NCBI RefSeq assembly: GCF_020076305.1
Contig: NZ_JAIQXE010000004.1
Span: 310,001-374,000, forward strand
Direction of reading: 5' to 3'
Origin: Flavihumibacter profundi
Lineage (GTDB): Bacteria > Bacteroidota > Bacteroidia > Chitinophagales > Chitinophagaceae
DNA: 64,000 bases
The notes below the pieces were generated by a model. The model saw nothing but the letters and a program-made list of their open reading frames with translations, did not search any database and was not told the DNA's origin. Shown here piece by piece: positions 9,655-19,545 of this stretch (position 1 is its first letter; every line of letters starts with the position of its first letter). Both the position numbers and the translations under genes were made by a program.

Positions 9655-10578
9655 ATGGACCAGAACAGACGCCGGTTTCTTATAGACACTTCCCTTACTG
9701 CAGTTTCCTGCATGATAATGCCTGCTTTAATAGTACCTCGTCCCGAAAAGCCAAAAAAGATCCGCATCCTGGTATGGGATGAAAGGTCCGATGCCCAGAA
9801 AGAAGCGTACGATAATTTTATAGGGAATTATATCGCTGACCAACTTAAAAGTCAACCGGAATTTTCAGTAAGCTCCGCGGGGTTGGATGATCCAGAGCAG
9901 GGTCTTGCTGAAAGCACACTTGATCAAACCGACCTGTTGATCTGGTGGGGACATGTAAGACAGGATGAGATCACCCCGGAAAAAGGCCGAAGTATTATAG
10001 AACGAATAAAATCAGGCACATTATCCCTCATAGCCCTGCATTCAGCTCACTGGTCTACACCCTTCGTACAGGCCATGTATGAGATTACCAAACGGGATGT
10101 ACTAAAGGATCAGCCTGTTAAGGAATCCGATCTCAGTTTTATAGCCCCGCCCAAACAATTCACAGTTCCGAAATACGATTCCCGGGTAACACCTTATACT
10201 ATAGAACGCAAGTTCCCCGACGGGCATAAAAAAATTGAAGTGCACCTTCCATTTTGTTGTTTCCCGGCGTATCGGAATGACGGGAAGCCAAGTACCGTCA
10301 AAGTCCTGCGAACCGAACACCCTATCATGAAAGGCCTTCCTGAAAGTTTCGTGCTGCCGCAAACCGAAATGTATGATGAGCCCTTTCATATACCCGCGCC
10401 TGACCAGGTTTTGTTTGAGGAGTACTGGGCCACCGGGGAATGGTTCCGTTCCGGCATGCTATGGAAACTGGGCAAAGGGAATATCTTTTATTTCCGGCCC
10501 GGCCATGAAACCTTCCCCCTATATAAGGAAAAAAATGTGATGCAAATATTAATGAATGCAGCTAAATGGATGGCGTAA
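9655..10578 (+). CDS. ThuA-like protein with twin-arginine-type leader
   Basis: A 307-residue ThuA-like (class I glutamine amidotransferase-like fold) protein. The N-terminus MDQNRRRFLIDTSLTAVS looks like a Tat signal. The core has KIRILVWDERSDAQ, DLLIWWGHVRQDEI and LIALHSAHWSTPF, as in trehalose-utilisation ThuA relatives. The C-terminal part WKLGKGNIFYFRPGHETFP is also typical. Such proteins occur in periplasmic sugar-processing clusters of Bacteroidota and Planctomycetes; their exact reaction is unsettled. It is the first gene of the operon to 19535, and its stop overlaps the next start (TAATG). Confidence 0.85.
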   Translation: MDQNRRRFLIDTSLTAVSCMIMPALIVPRPEKPKKIRILVWDERSDAQKEAYDNFIGNYIADQLKSQPEFSVSSAGLDDPEQGLAESTLDQTDLLIWWGHVRQDEITPEKGRSIIERIKSGTLSLIALHSAHWSTPFVQAMYEITKRDVLKDQPVKESDLSFIAPPKQFTVPKYDSRVTPYTIERKFPDGHKKIEVHLPFCCFPAYRNDGKPSTVKVLRTEHPIMKGLPESFVLPQTEMYDEPFHIPAPDQVLFEEYWATGEWFRSGMLWKLGKGNIFYFRPGHETFPLYKEKNVMQILMNAAKWMA

Positions 10579-13394
10579 TGAAATTAACCAGATTCCTGCT
10601 TTTGCCTGCCCTAATACTGGTTCTTTGTTTCCGGAGTGCCATTTCTAATGATCCTCCCGACATAGATCATGCAGCTGTCATTAAAAGTTTAAACAAGACT
10701 ACGCTCGAAAAAGGCAAACAGATTTATGAGAGATCCTGCATTGCCTGCCACGGCGCGAAGGGATCATCTTCTTATCCCCAGGCAAGATCGTTCAGCAGGG
10801 ATGTTTTGCGTTTTGGCAATAAGCCATACGACATGTGGCGAACGGTGAGCAATGGCGCCGGGCTGATGGCCCCGCAAACCTGGCTTTCACCAGCAGAAAG
10901 ATATTATGTAATACAGTATATCCGGGAAGCTTTTATGAAGAAGTCTAACCCGGGTCAGTATTTCGAAATTTCGGATGAGTACCTGGCTGGCTTGCCAAAG
11001 TCCCAAAGATCTGCCGGCCAGGAATTGGCCACAACAAAAATGGAAGCTTTGAAAGGCTCCCAGAAATATGGACAGGAATGGTTCCGGAACCATAAAAGCA
11101 ATTATGGCACTGCCATTCACTCCCAATTAAAAGACCATACTACCGCAGCGCTTACCGTACTGCTCGATAATAATGTAAACCTGAGTTATAACCTGCTCCG
11201 GATGTGCACTACAGCAGCCTGGCAGGGGGAATTGAACCTGGCCACTACAAAATATAAAAACTATCGCGGAGAAGGACAACCGATTATCCAGGGCAAGGAA
11301 TTTGAAGGCCTTGGTCTTTGGCAATGGACTTACGGTGACCAAATAGATAGCCTCCAAAAATCAACGGGTAAAAGAGCACCCTTACCCGAAGAATTTCTCG
11401 ACTACCACGGGCATTATGCCTACAACAAAAACGTAGTACTCTCCTATGCCATTACCGGCAGGGATATACTTGAATTACCACAGGCGCTAAAAATTGATGG
11501 TAAAATTATTTTATCGCAGACTTTATATGTATCACCAGGGCAATCGGAACAAAAAATCCAGATTGGCTTCCTGCCAAATGGAAAGCAGGGCAATACAAAT
11601 GGCATCCAGGCTATAATTAATCCAAAAACCAACCATTTTATAGCCGCAGGATTTATTTCATCGAATAAAGAAATACGATGCGAAGTGGATAACCGGAAAA
11701 GGATCGTCCTCACAATTCCTGCAAGCAGTGAATCTATCAGTGTGCAGGTCTTAAGAACAGCAGGAACCGACCATAAAGACCTCCTTTCATTTACGGATTA
11801 TGTAAAAAAACAAAGGGCAGGAAATGAACCGCCCGTTCTTCAAAAATTGACCAATGGCGGACCGGCACAGTGGACTAAAACCGTAAAAGCTGTTGGGGAA
11901 CTAAATGCCAACAGGGCGCACTTTGATCCAATTTACAGGGAAGATTCTGATAGAACTGCTCCTAAAAAACTTGTGCCTTTGCCTATCGATTATCCTTATA
12001 CGATAGACAATATCGGGCTACCGTTCGACAATGCTTACAACGCCTGGATCAGGCCTACCTGCTTAGGATTTAAAAGCAATGGCAGTTTAGTCATTGGTAC
12101 CTACACCGGCGATGTATGGATAGCCAATGGCATTGACAACACACTTAAAAATATCAGCTGGCAAAGAATAGCAGCGGGACTTTTCGAATGCATGGGACTT
12201 AAAATAGTTAATGATAAAATTTATGTAACTACCCGGAACGGGATCGTATTGCTCCATGACCTTAACGGTGACGGGGAAACAGATTTTTATGAGAATTTCC
12301 ATGGCGACCATGACGTTTCCTCATTTTTCCATGCCTTTAATTTTAGCCTGGAAACCGACAGCCAGGGGAATTTTTATTATGCAAAGCCCGGCGAATACAC
12401 TGACAATAAAGACCCGGGCAATCTCATTAAAGTTTCCCCCGATGGGAAAAAATGGGAAAGCATCGCCACCGGTTTTCGGGTGAACAATGGTGTTACCATC
12501 ACACCGGATGACAGGATATTTGTTAGTGATAACCAGGGCAACTGGGAACCGGCCAATAAAATAAACCTAATAGAAAAAGGCGCGTATTATGGATATGTTC
12601 CCAATCTTACTGGCGGCAACGAATGGAGCCCCGATGGCAGGAAATTTACAAAAGACGAAGTTACAGATGATGTGATCAGTCCGGATATCGTAAAAGTGCC
12701 GGATTCCTTTCACCAACCCGTCATCTGGTTGCCACAGGAATTTGATAACTCGCCCGGTGGTGGTGTGTGGAGCGATAAAAGCTGGGGACCACTGGGGAAC
12801 CAATTCATTCATACGAGCTATGGAACAGGCTGGATATATTATTTCCTTACACAAAAGGTTGATGATATTACACAGGGTGCGATGGTAGCCCTTCCCTTTC
12901 AATTGGACGCAGGCATTCAACGCGCGGCAGTGAACCCTGTCGATAAACAGGTATACGTTACCGGGCTAACGGGTTGGGATGATGCCCAGGCGCTCAAATA
13001 CGGCGTACTCAGCAGGGTCAGGTATAAAGGGGGTGAAGGCCATTTAATTAAAGATGCACAGGTTGTGCATGGTGGAATCAAATTGACCTTTAATTTCAGG
13101 CTGGATGGAACAGATGCCAAAAACCTTTCTAACTATGCAATTTCCCAGTGGAATTATAAATGGACCAGCAGGTATGGTTCAGCCCATTACTCCATCCGGC
13201 AACCTGGTACAGAAGGTGAGGATAAACTTCCCGTTAAGGAAGCAACAATTTGCGATGATGGGAAATCAGTGTTGCTGGCTATACCCGATATAGGACCAGC
13301 ACAAACAGTGCGGCTGAGATTTGAAGTGAAGGGAGAAGACCAGGTAAAAGTGAAAGATTATGTTTACTTAACAATTCATAAAATACCACAATAA
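10578..13394 (+). CDS. Periplasmic c-type cytochrome with DUF6797-like and propeller regions
   Basis: Starting at the ATG at 10578, which overlaps the ThuA stop as TAATG, gives a clean signal peptide (TRFLLLPALILVLCFRSAIS); an ATG four codons earlier would spoil it. A single haem site CIACH lies at about residues 54-58, with a likely distal Met in GAGLMAPQTW. A middle region looks like DUF6797. The second half resembles a beta-propeller sugar dehydrogenase or sorbosone-dehydrogenase-like domain (VNNGVTITPDDRIFVSDNQG; DLNGDGETDFYENF). The fusion would pass electrons from an oxidised sugar or polyol to the cytochrome domain in the periplasm. It lies between two ThuA genes. Haem binding is sure from the motif; the oxidised substrate is inference. 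Confidence 0.83.
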   Translation: MKLTRFLLLPALILVLCFRSAISNDPPDIDHAAVIKSLNKTTLEKGKQIYERSCIACHGAKGSSSYPQARSFSRDVLRFGNKPYDMWRTVSNGAGLMAPQTWLSPAERYYVIQYIREAFMKKSNPGQYFEISDEYLAGLPKSQRSAGQELATTKMEALKGSQKYGQEWFRNHKSNYGTAIHSQLKDHTTAALTVLLDNNVNLSYNLLRMCTTAAWQGELNLATTKYKNYRGEGQPIIQGKEFEGLGLWQWTYGDQIDSLQKSTGKRAPLPEEFLDYHGHYAYNKNVVLSYAITGRDILELPQALKIDGKIILSQTLYVSPGQSEQKIQIGFLPNGKQGNTNGIQAIINPKTNHFIAAGFISSNKEIRCEVDNRKRIVLTIPASSESISVQVLRTAGTDHKDLLSFTDYVKKQRAGNEPPVLQKLTNGGPAQWTKTVKAVGELNANRAHFDPIYREDSDRTAPKKLVPLPIDYPYTIDNIGLPFDNAYNAWIRPTCLGFKSNGSLVIGTYTGDVWIANGIDNTLKNISWQRIAAGLFECMGLKIVNDKIYVTTRNGIVLLHDLNGDGETDFYENFHGDHDVSSFFHAFNFSLETDSQGNFYYAKPGEYTDNKDPGNLIKVSPDGKKWESIATGFRVNNGVTITPDDRIFVSDNQGNWEPANKINLIEKGAYYGYVPNLTGGNEWSPDGRKFTKDEVTDDVISPDIVKVPDSFHQPVIWLPQEFDNSPGGGVWSDKSWGPLGNQFIHTSYGTGWIYYFLTQKVDDITQGAMVALPFQLDAGIQRAAVNPVDKQVYVTGLTGWDDAQALKYGVLSRVRYKGGEGHLIKDAQVVHGGIKLTFNFRLDGTDAKNLSNYAISQWNYKWTSRYGSAHYSIRQPGTEGEDKLPVKEATICDDGKSVLLAIPDIGPAQTVRLRFEVKGEDQVKVKDYVYLTIHKIPQ

Positions 13395-13397
13395 TAT

Positions 13398-14417
13398 ATG
13401 ATGCAAGGAATGATCCGCACAGTAAGCCTAATGATATTGCTGACCTACAGCTTGTTATCCTGCGCCCAGGAGAAAAAACAATGGGTGACTTATTCAGGAT
13501 ATGACGGTCCGGGTAAAGGAAAGAACATCGTCTTCGTGAGTGGCGATGAAGAATACCGTTCCGAAGAAGCCTTACCTATGCTTGCACAGATCCTCGCCGT
13601 TCGGTATGGATTCAGCTGTACGGTATTGTTTTCAACAGACCCGAAAACCGGTGAGATCGATGCACGTTACCAGACCAATATAACCGGTCTGGAACATTTG
13701 CAAAAAGCAGACCTGCTCGTAATGCTTACCAGGTTCCGCGAACTGCCCGATGCACAAATGAAATATATTGATGAATATGTAAAAGCAGGAAAGCCGGTGA
13801 TAGGACTTCGTACGGCTACGCATCCGTTTAATTATACAAGGGATACAGCCAGCATGTTTGCGAAATATAGTTTTAATTCCGAGACCCCTGGCTGGGAAGG
13901 CGGCTTTGGCAAAATAGTGCTTGGCGAAACCTGGATCAACCATCATGGCATTCATGGAAAAGAAGGCGACCGTGGACTGATTAATGGCATAGAACAGGAT
14001 GCCAAAAACCCGATCCTTAATGGCGTTAATGATATCTGGACACCAACCGATGTCTATAGCATCAAACAACTTACAGGGGCAACCATCCTTGTATACGGAC
14101 AATCGACCAACGGCATGACACCAACCGCCCCGGTCAATTTGAAAAAATCGGTGATGCCGGTAGCCTGGACCAGGAACTACAAGGTGCCTGGTGGCCAGGA
14201 AGGAAAGGCCTTTGCAACAACTATGGGTGCTGCAGTTGATTTATTAAATGAAGACCTGAGAAGGTTACTGGTGAACGCCTGTTTCTGGGGCGTTGGTCTG
14301 GAAAAACAAATTCCGGAAAAGGCCAATGTCAATTTCATAAAGGAATACAAACCCACTATGTTTGGTTTTGACAACTTTAAGAAAGGCAGCTTCCCGTCCA
14401 AATATGAACTGAAATGA
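13398..14417 (+). CDS. ThuA-like lipoprotein
   Basis: A second ThuA-like protein, 339 residues, with a lipoprotein leader (MILLTYSLLSC). The body shows KNIVFVSGDEEYRSEEALP, ADLLVMLTRFRELP and KPVIGLRTATHPFNY, matching the ThuA fold and order seen in the first copy though the two are quite different. Genes of this kind travel with cytochrome-propeller proteins in sugar-degrading loci. It starts 3 bases after the cytochrome gene and overlaps the next gene by 4 bases (ATGA), so coupled translation is likely. Its catalytic role is unknown. Confidence 0.85.
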   Translation: MMQGMIRTVSLMILLTYSLLSCAQEKKQWVTYSGYDGPGKGKNIVFVSGDEEYRSEEALPMLAQILAVRYGFSCTVLFSTDPKTGEIDARYQTNITGLEHLQKADLLVMLTRFRELPDAQMKYIDEYVKAGKPVIGLRTATHPFNYTRDTASMFAKYSFNSETPGWEGGFGKIVLGETWINHHGIHGKEGDRGLINGIEQDAKNPILNGVNDIWTPTDVYSIKQLTGATILVYGQSTNGMTPTAPVNLKKSVMPVAWTRNYKVPGGQEGKAFATTMGAAVDLLNEDLRRLLVNACFWGVGLEKQIPEKANVNFIKEYKPTMFGFDNFKKGSFPSKYELK

Positions 14418-17212
14418 GGAAACGAAAAGCTTTATTTGCTGTATGTGCAATATTATTTTCAACCATTGAAGGATCAGCGCAATTTAAACCCGACAGGAAT
14501 AGGGAAATTGCCATTTACAGTCCATCCAATATTATCAGGGCATCCCTTTATATTAATGATCGCGGCAGCCTGGCATACAAGGTAGAAAGAAATGGGGAAA
14601 CTGTCGTTGAACCATCTTCGTTAGGCATTACTGTTGACCAAATTAAATTGGGTGACGGTGTTGAACTAGCTGGTCCCTCTTTTACCCTTGTTGATGAAAA
14701 ATATCCTATGAAAGGGGTGCATGAACTTGCGGTCAATCACTACCGGTCGGCCATCATCCCAGTTAAGCATACTAAAACCGGCACTCTTTACCAGCTTGAA
14801 ATAAGGGCCTTTGATAATGGACTGGCTTATCGTTATATCCTTCCCAAAAAAGGCACTTCAATTGTGGGTGGTGAAGCAAGTTCCTGGAAAATACCTGCCG
14901 GTTCTACCACATGGTTACAGGAAAACGTATTTTATTATGAAGGATTATATTATGCATCTCCCCTGTCAAAACTCGGCAGTAAAAGATTAGGGCCGCCTTT
15001 AACCTATCAGACTGCCGGCAGTGTATATGTATGCATTACAGAAGCAGCCTTGTACAACTACAGTGGTATGTCCCTGCAATCAGATAACACGGGCATGCTC
15101 CATGCTGCTTTCGTCAATGACCGGAAAGGCTGGAAAATACAGGATACTATTGTTTCCCCCTGGCGTGTAGCTATCATCAGTAAAGATCTTAACGGACTTG
15201 TGAATGCAGATATTATTCAAAACCTGAATCCTTCGCCGGATAGTATCTTTCAACAGGCAGACTGGATAAAACCAGGCCGGGCAGTATGGTCCTATTTCGA
15301 GCATGAAAATGTAACTACCATGGACCTCGAAAGAAAATATATTGATAAAGCGGCTATGCTTGGTTTCGAATATAATATGGTGGATGCCGGCTGGGAATCA
15401 AGCTGGCCACATTGCATGGACTCACTTAAAGCATTAGTGGATTACGCACAAAAAAAACAAGTCGGTATTTGGGTCTGGAAATCCTATTCATCTTTAAAAG
15501 AGCCGTCATTCCGGCGAAACTTTTTTACATCCCTTCACAAAATCGGTGTATCGGGAGTAAAAATTGATTTTATTGATAAGGAAGGAATAGACCAGGTGAA
15601 GTTTTATGAAAACACACTAAAAGATGCCGCTATCGCCCATTTGATGATTGACTTCCACGGGGCGGATAAACCCACAGGGCTTAACCGCACTTACCCGAAT
15701 GAATTAACCCGGGAAGCCATCTACGGACAGGAATGGACAACATTTAATCCACAGGGCCCGGTCCATAACGTTATCACACCATTCACCCGTTTTTTAGCGG
15801 GACCTGCCGATGCTACCCCTGGTGTATTTGATAGTAAAAAAGCCTATGGTACTTCCAGGGCACACCAGGTGGCCTTACAGGTTATTTTTAATTCCGTATT
15901 AACCTGCTGGCCGTCTGACCCTGATAAATATTTATCAAGCCCTGCATTACCACTCATAAAATCCATACCCACTATCTGGGACGAAACCATTGTGCTTCCA
16001 TCAAGCCGTATAGGGGAAATGGCAGCATTTGCAAGACGGAAAGGCAAGGATTGGTTTATAGGCATCGCCAATGCAGGCGATGAAAAACGGATAATGTTAC
16101 CACTACATTTTTTAGGTACCGGTAAATTTAAATCTTACATAATACAGGATGACCTCACCAATCCAGACCAGCTTTTCAATAGTCGATCTGTCTATACATC
16201 TGAAGATTCATTACTCGTTGTAATGAGGCCATCCGGTGGATTTGCAGCCTCATTTAAATTTACAGAAACAGAAGAACCAGGTTTATCCATCCTTCCGCAA
16301 GGCGGTTATTTATACGCCCCAACATTGGTATCGATGAAAACCAATGCAAATTGTGAAATACGATACACTATAGATGGAAGTGAGCCCTCCGCAAACTCAA
16401 CCTTATATTCCAGGCCATTTACAGTAGCAGCTCCCGCCATTATAAAGGCTTGCGCATTCTTCAACAGCAAACGGGTTGAAGCCACCGGTGTTGCGCAGTT
16501 TCTTTTTGCACCCGCTCCCCTGCTCTCTTCACCGGGAGGCATTTTCATCGGCGAAAAATTGCTACGTTTTTCCACTGGAATGCAAAATGGCGTTATCCAT
16601 TATACACTCGATGGTAGCGAACCAACAATCGCCTCTCCGGTTTACAAGGATTCCTTATTGCTCCGAAATACCACAGTTTTAAAAGCCAAAACATTTTTCC
16701 CATCAGGTATTGGAAGCAATACAGCAATTGCAAACTTTATAAAAGAAGATCCATCTCCCTTTGTAACAGGCACCAAATTGGTACCCGGATTACACGCTTC
16801 CTATTATGAAGGGAAATGGACAATGATGCCCGATTTCAAGAAGCTGGCACCTCAGCAAAGCATAGTTGTAGCTATACCAGACCTTAAACTTTTAAAAACG
16901 CGGAAGGAATATTATGGGATTCAATTCTCCGGTTTCATAGATATACCAGTTACCGGTGTTTATACTTTCTATGTTGTCTCTGATGATGGTTCACAAATTT
17001 ATATCGATGACCAGAAACTGGTTGATAATGACAGCTGCCACGGCGACCTTGAAAAGTCGGGGGAAAAAGCCCTTGCTGCTGGCCTTCACAGGTTTACCGT
17101 TAATTATTTCCAAAACGGATCCGGACAAACATTGCTGGTGTATATAAAGGGGCCCGGGATGGAGAAAAAAATCATTCCAGCTTCCCTGTTCAAAATAAAA
17201 CAGGATGAATAA
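14414..17212 (+). CDS. GH97 alpha-glycosidase with tandem chitobiase-C-like domains and PA14
   Basis: A 932-residue exported glycosidase. After the signal peptide come the GH97 N-terminal sandwich (about 25-270), the catalytic barrel (about 275-560; MVDAGWESSWPH, GVSGVKIDFIDKEG, MIDFHGADKPTG, NELTREAIYGQEW) and a GH97 C-terminal domain. These are followed by two CHB_HEX_C-like repeats (EIRYTIDGSEPSANS and VIHYTLDGSEPTIAS) and a PA14 domain at about 790-930 (FYVVSDDGSQIYIDD). The Asp in VKIDFID sits where retaining GH97 alpha-galactosidases carry their nucleophile, so a retaining mechanism is more likely than the inverting SusB type. The added domains probably bind carbohydrate. Substrate assignment is tentative. 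Confidence 0.88.
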   Translation: MRKRKALFAVCAILFSTIEGSAQFKPDRNREIAIYSPSNIIRASLYINDRGSLAYKVERNGETVVEPSSLGITVDQIKLGDGVELAGPSFTLVDEKYPMKGVHELAVNHYRSAIIPVKHTKTGTLYQLEIRAFDNGLAYRYILPKKGTSIVGGEASSWKIPAGSTTWLQENVFYYEGLYYASPLSKLGSKRLGPPLTYQTAGSVYVCITEAALYNYSGMSLQSDNTGMLHAAFVNDRKGWKIQDTIVSPWRVAIISKDLNGLVNADIIQNLNPSPDSIFQQADWIKPGRAVWSYFEHENVTTMDLERKYIDKAAMLGFEYNMVDAGWESSWPHCMDSLKALVDYAQKKQVGIWVWKSYSSLKEPSFRRNFFTSLHKIGVSGVKIDFIDKEGIDQVKFYENTLKDAAIAHLMIDFHGADKPTGLNRTYPNELTREAIYGQEWTTFNPQGPVHNVITPFTRFLAGPADATPGVFDSKKAYGTSRAHQVALQVIFNSVLTCWPSDPDKYLSSPALPLIKSIPTIWDETIVLPSSRIGEMAAFARRKGKDWFIGIANAGDEKRIMLPLHFLGTGKFKSYIIQDDLTNPDQLFNSRSVYTSEDSLLVVMRPSGGFAASFKFTETEEPGLSILPQGGYLYAPTLVSMKTNANCEIRYTIDGSEPSANSTLYSRPFTVAAPAIIKACAFFNSKRVEATGVAQFLFAPAPLLSSPGGIFIGEKLLRFSTGMQNGVIHYTLDGSEPTIASPVYKDSLLLRNTTVLKAKTFFPSGIGSNTAIANFIKEDPSPFVTGTKLVPGLHASYYEGKWTMMPDFKKLAPQQSIVVAIPDLKLLKTRKEYYGIQFSGFIDIPVTGVYTFYVVSDDGSQIYIDDQKLVDNDSCHGDLEKSGEKALAAGLHRFTVNYFQNGSGQTLLVYIKGPGMEKKIIPASLFKIKQDE

Positions 17213-17240
17213 AATACTTTAACGCTTATAATAAATTGAC

Positions 17241-19535
17241 ATGAAGAATGATTTCGTTTTGCTATGCTTATTTACCTGTATGCTCGGCGCCTGCACACAA
17301 AAACCCAAAGAGCAAAAACAGGAAGTTGATTATGTAAATACTTTAATCGGGACACCATATGCGGGTTTCGCAGCCGAGATCCACGGCGGTGGCACTTTAC
17401 CCGCTGTTGGCCTGCCATATGCCATGACGAATTTCATGCCGCAATCCTGCGAAAATAATATGGGCCATAATGCCTACAAGTATGAGGATAGTACAATCAT
17501 GGGATTCCTGGCCTCGCACCAACCAACAGTATGGATGGGTGATTACGGCTATGTTTCGGTTATGCCCCAAATTGGTGAACTTAAACTTTTACCAAAGGAC
17601 CGGGCCCTTTCATATAAACACGAAGATGAAATCGCCCGTCCTCATTATTATTCGGTAGTACTCAATGCCGGTGACCAGCAAAAAATAAAAGGCGAGATCG
17701 CTGCAGCTTCAAGGGCTGCCATATTCCAATTCACATTCCCGGCTGCAGAAAAAGCGCGCTTTGTGATCCAGGGCATCAACCTGAATCCCGAATTGACAGA
17801 CCCTTCCAATGAATATGAAGACAGGATTAAAAAATTAAAAGGGTATGTAAAAATTGACACCCAGAAGAATGAGATAACCGGGTATAACCCCGATCGCCAG
17901 TCTGCCCAGATCGGTCCCGACCTGCCCAACTTCAAAGGCTACTTTGTTATCCAGTGTGATAAAAAAATAACCTCATTCGGCACATGGGATAATGCCACCA
18001 ACTCCCCCGCTTCAACGGAACAATATGGTACCCGCATGGGCGCATATATCAATTTCAAAACAACCGCAGGTGAGAAAGTAAAGGTTCGCATCGGCACTTC
18101 ATTTATCAGCCCTGAACAGGCCCGTGAGAACCTGCAAAAAGAAGTACCGGATTGGGACTTTGACAAACTAGTGACCAGCACCCGTACTGCCTGGCAAAAT
18201 GAATTGACCCGCATCAAACCCGAGGGCGTTTCTGAAGACCAGAAAGCTATTTTTTATACAGCCTTGTTCCATACGATGCAGTTTCCCCGGGAGATGTCTG
18301 AATACGGGAAATATTACAGCGCATTTGATGACAAGGTGCATACAGGCGATTCTTATACTGACTTCTCCTTGTGGGATACATACCGCGCCCTGCATCCGCT
18401 ATTAATATTTACACAGCCCGATCGTGTAAATGGTATGATCAATGCGATGCTGCAGATGTATAAGGAAGGAGGACGGTTACCCATGTGGCCAAATCCTGCT
18501 GAGACCAATATTATGATCAGCACACATGCGGACGCTGTCATCGCAGATGCTTACCTGAAAGGATTTACCGGTTTTGATACTACACTGGCTTATGAAGCTT
18601 TATTAAAAGATGCCATGGTGCCGCCAGACAATGACACAATTCTTCCATATGGTGACCGCGATAAGTGGACGGGCTACGAAGCGCGTGCCGGCCTCACCCG
18701 TTTCAATTCGATGGGATATATCCCTTTTGGGAAAACGGCTGAATCAGTTTCAAGGACGCTGGAATATTCTTCGGATAATTATTCCGTGGCCCAGATGGCG
18801 AAGAAAATGGGCAAGACGGAAGATTTCAACCGCTTAATGGCATGGAGCAGGAATTACAAAAACCTCTATGATAATAAATCGGGGTTCTTTATTCCAAAAC
18901 TTATCGATGGCAGCTTCCTGGAATACAACCCGAAAAAAGAACTGGGCCGCCAGGATGGCTTTACAGAAGGTGACCAGTGGACTTATCTTTTTGGTGCTAT
19001 ACAAGACATACCGGGCATGATTGAACTAATGGGTGGAAATGAAAAATTTGCCGCCAAACTGGATGAGAATTTTTCGGGTGGCCATTACCGACATGACAAT
19101 GAGCCGGGTCACCATTATGCGTATTTATATGATTACTGTGGGCAACCCTGGAAGACACAGGAATTAATCAGGAAACATACAACGATCAATTACCTGAACA
19201 AGCCTTTGGGTATTAATGGTAACGAAGATTGCGGGCAGATGGCGGCCTGGTATATTTTTGGTGTCATGGGTTTTTATCCGGTAACGCCTGCTTCCGGCAT
19301 CTATGCCATTGGTGCACCGCAGTTCCCTAAACTGACCATCAACTATAAGGTCGGCACGGAACCTAAATCATTGGAGATTGTGGCGAATAACCTGTCTGAA
19401 AAAAACCTGTATGTGCAAAGCGTGAAACTGGATGGCAAGACAATTGAACATCCTTTTATTTCGCATAGCGATATTATAAAGGGTACTAAACTGGTTTTTG
19501 AAATGGGTCCCCAGCCTAATAAGGAATGGAAATAG
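17241..19535 (+). CDS. GH92 alpha-1,2-mannosidase-type lipoprotein
   Basis: A 764-residue GH92 enzyme that opens with a lipobox (LFTCMLGAC) and the family's first block VDYVNTLIGTPYAGF. Other GH92 hallmarks are FLASHQPTVWMGDYG, TDFSLWDTYRALHPL, NEPGHHYAYLYDYCGQPWKT and NGNEDCGQMAAWYIFGVMGF. The family uses calcium and releases alpha-linked mannose by inversion, often from N-glycans or yeast mannan. It is the last gene of the plus-strand operon, so the operon targets alpha-linked sugars. The lipid anchor places it in the outer membrane or periplasm. Family certain, linkage inferred. Confidence 0.93.
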   Translation: MKNDFVLLCLFTCMLGACTQKPKEQKQEVDYVNTLIGTPYAGFAAEIHGGGTLPAVGLPYAMTNFMPQSCENNMGHNAYKYEDSTIMGFLASHQPTVWMGDYGYVSVMPQIGELKLLPKDRALSYKHEDEIARPHYYSVVLNAGDQQKIKGEIAAASRAAIFQFTFPAAEKARFVIQGINLNPELTDPSNEYEDRIKKLKGYVKIDTQKNEITGYNPDRQSAQIGPDLPNFKGYFVIQCDKKITSFGTWDNATNSPASTEQYGTRMGAYINFKTTAGEKVKVRIGTSFISPEQARENLQKEVPDWDFDKLVTSTRTAWQNELTRIKPEGVSEDQKAIFYTALFHTMQFPREMSEYGKYYSAFDDKVHTGDSYTDFSLWDTYRALHPLLIFTQPDRVNGMINAMLQMYKEGGRLPMWPNPAETNIMISTHADAVIADAYLKGFTGFDTTLAYEALLKDAMVPPDNDTILPYGDRDKWTGYEARAGLTRFNSMGYIPFGKTAESVSRTLEYSSDNYSVAQMAKKMGKTEDFNRLMAWSRNYKNLYDNKSGFFIPKLIDGSFLEYNPKKELGRQDGFTEGDQWTYLFGAIQDIPGMIELMGGNEKFAAKLDENFSGGHYRHDNEPGHHYAYLYDYCGQPWKTQELIRKHTTINYLNKPLGINGNEDCGQMAAWYIFGVMGFYPVTPASGIYAIGAPQFPKLTINYKVGTEPKSLEIVANNLSEKNLYVQSVKLDGKTIEHPFISHSDIIKGTKLVFEMGPQPNKEWK

Positions 19536-19545
19536 TGTTTACCCG

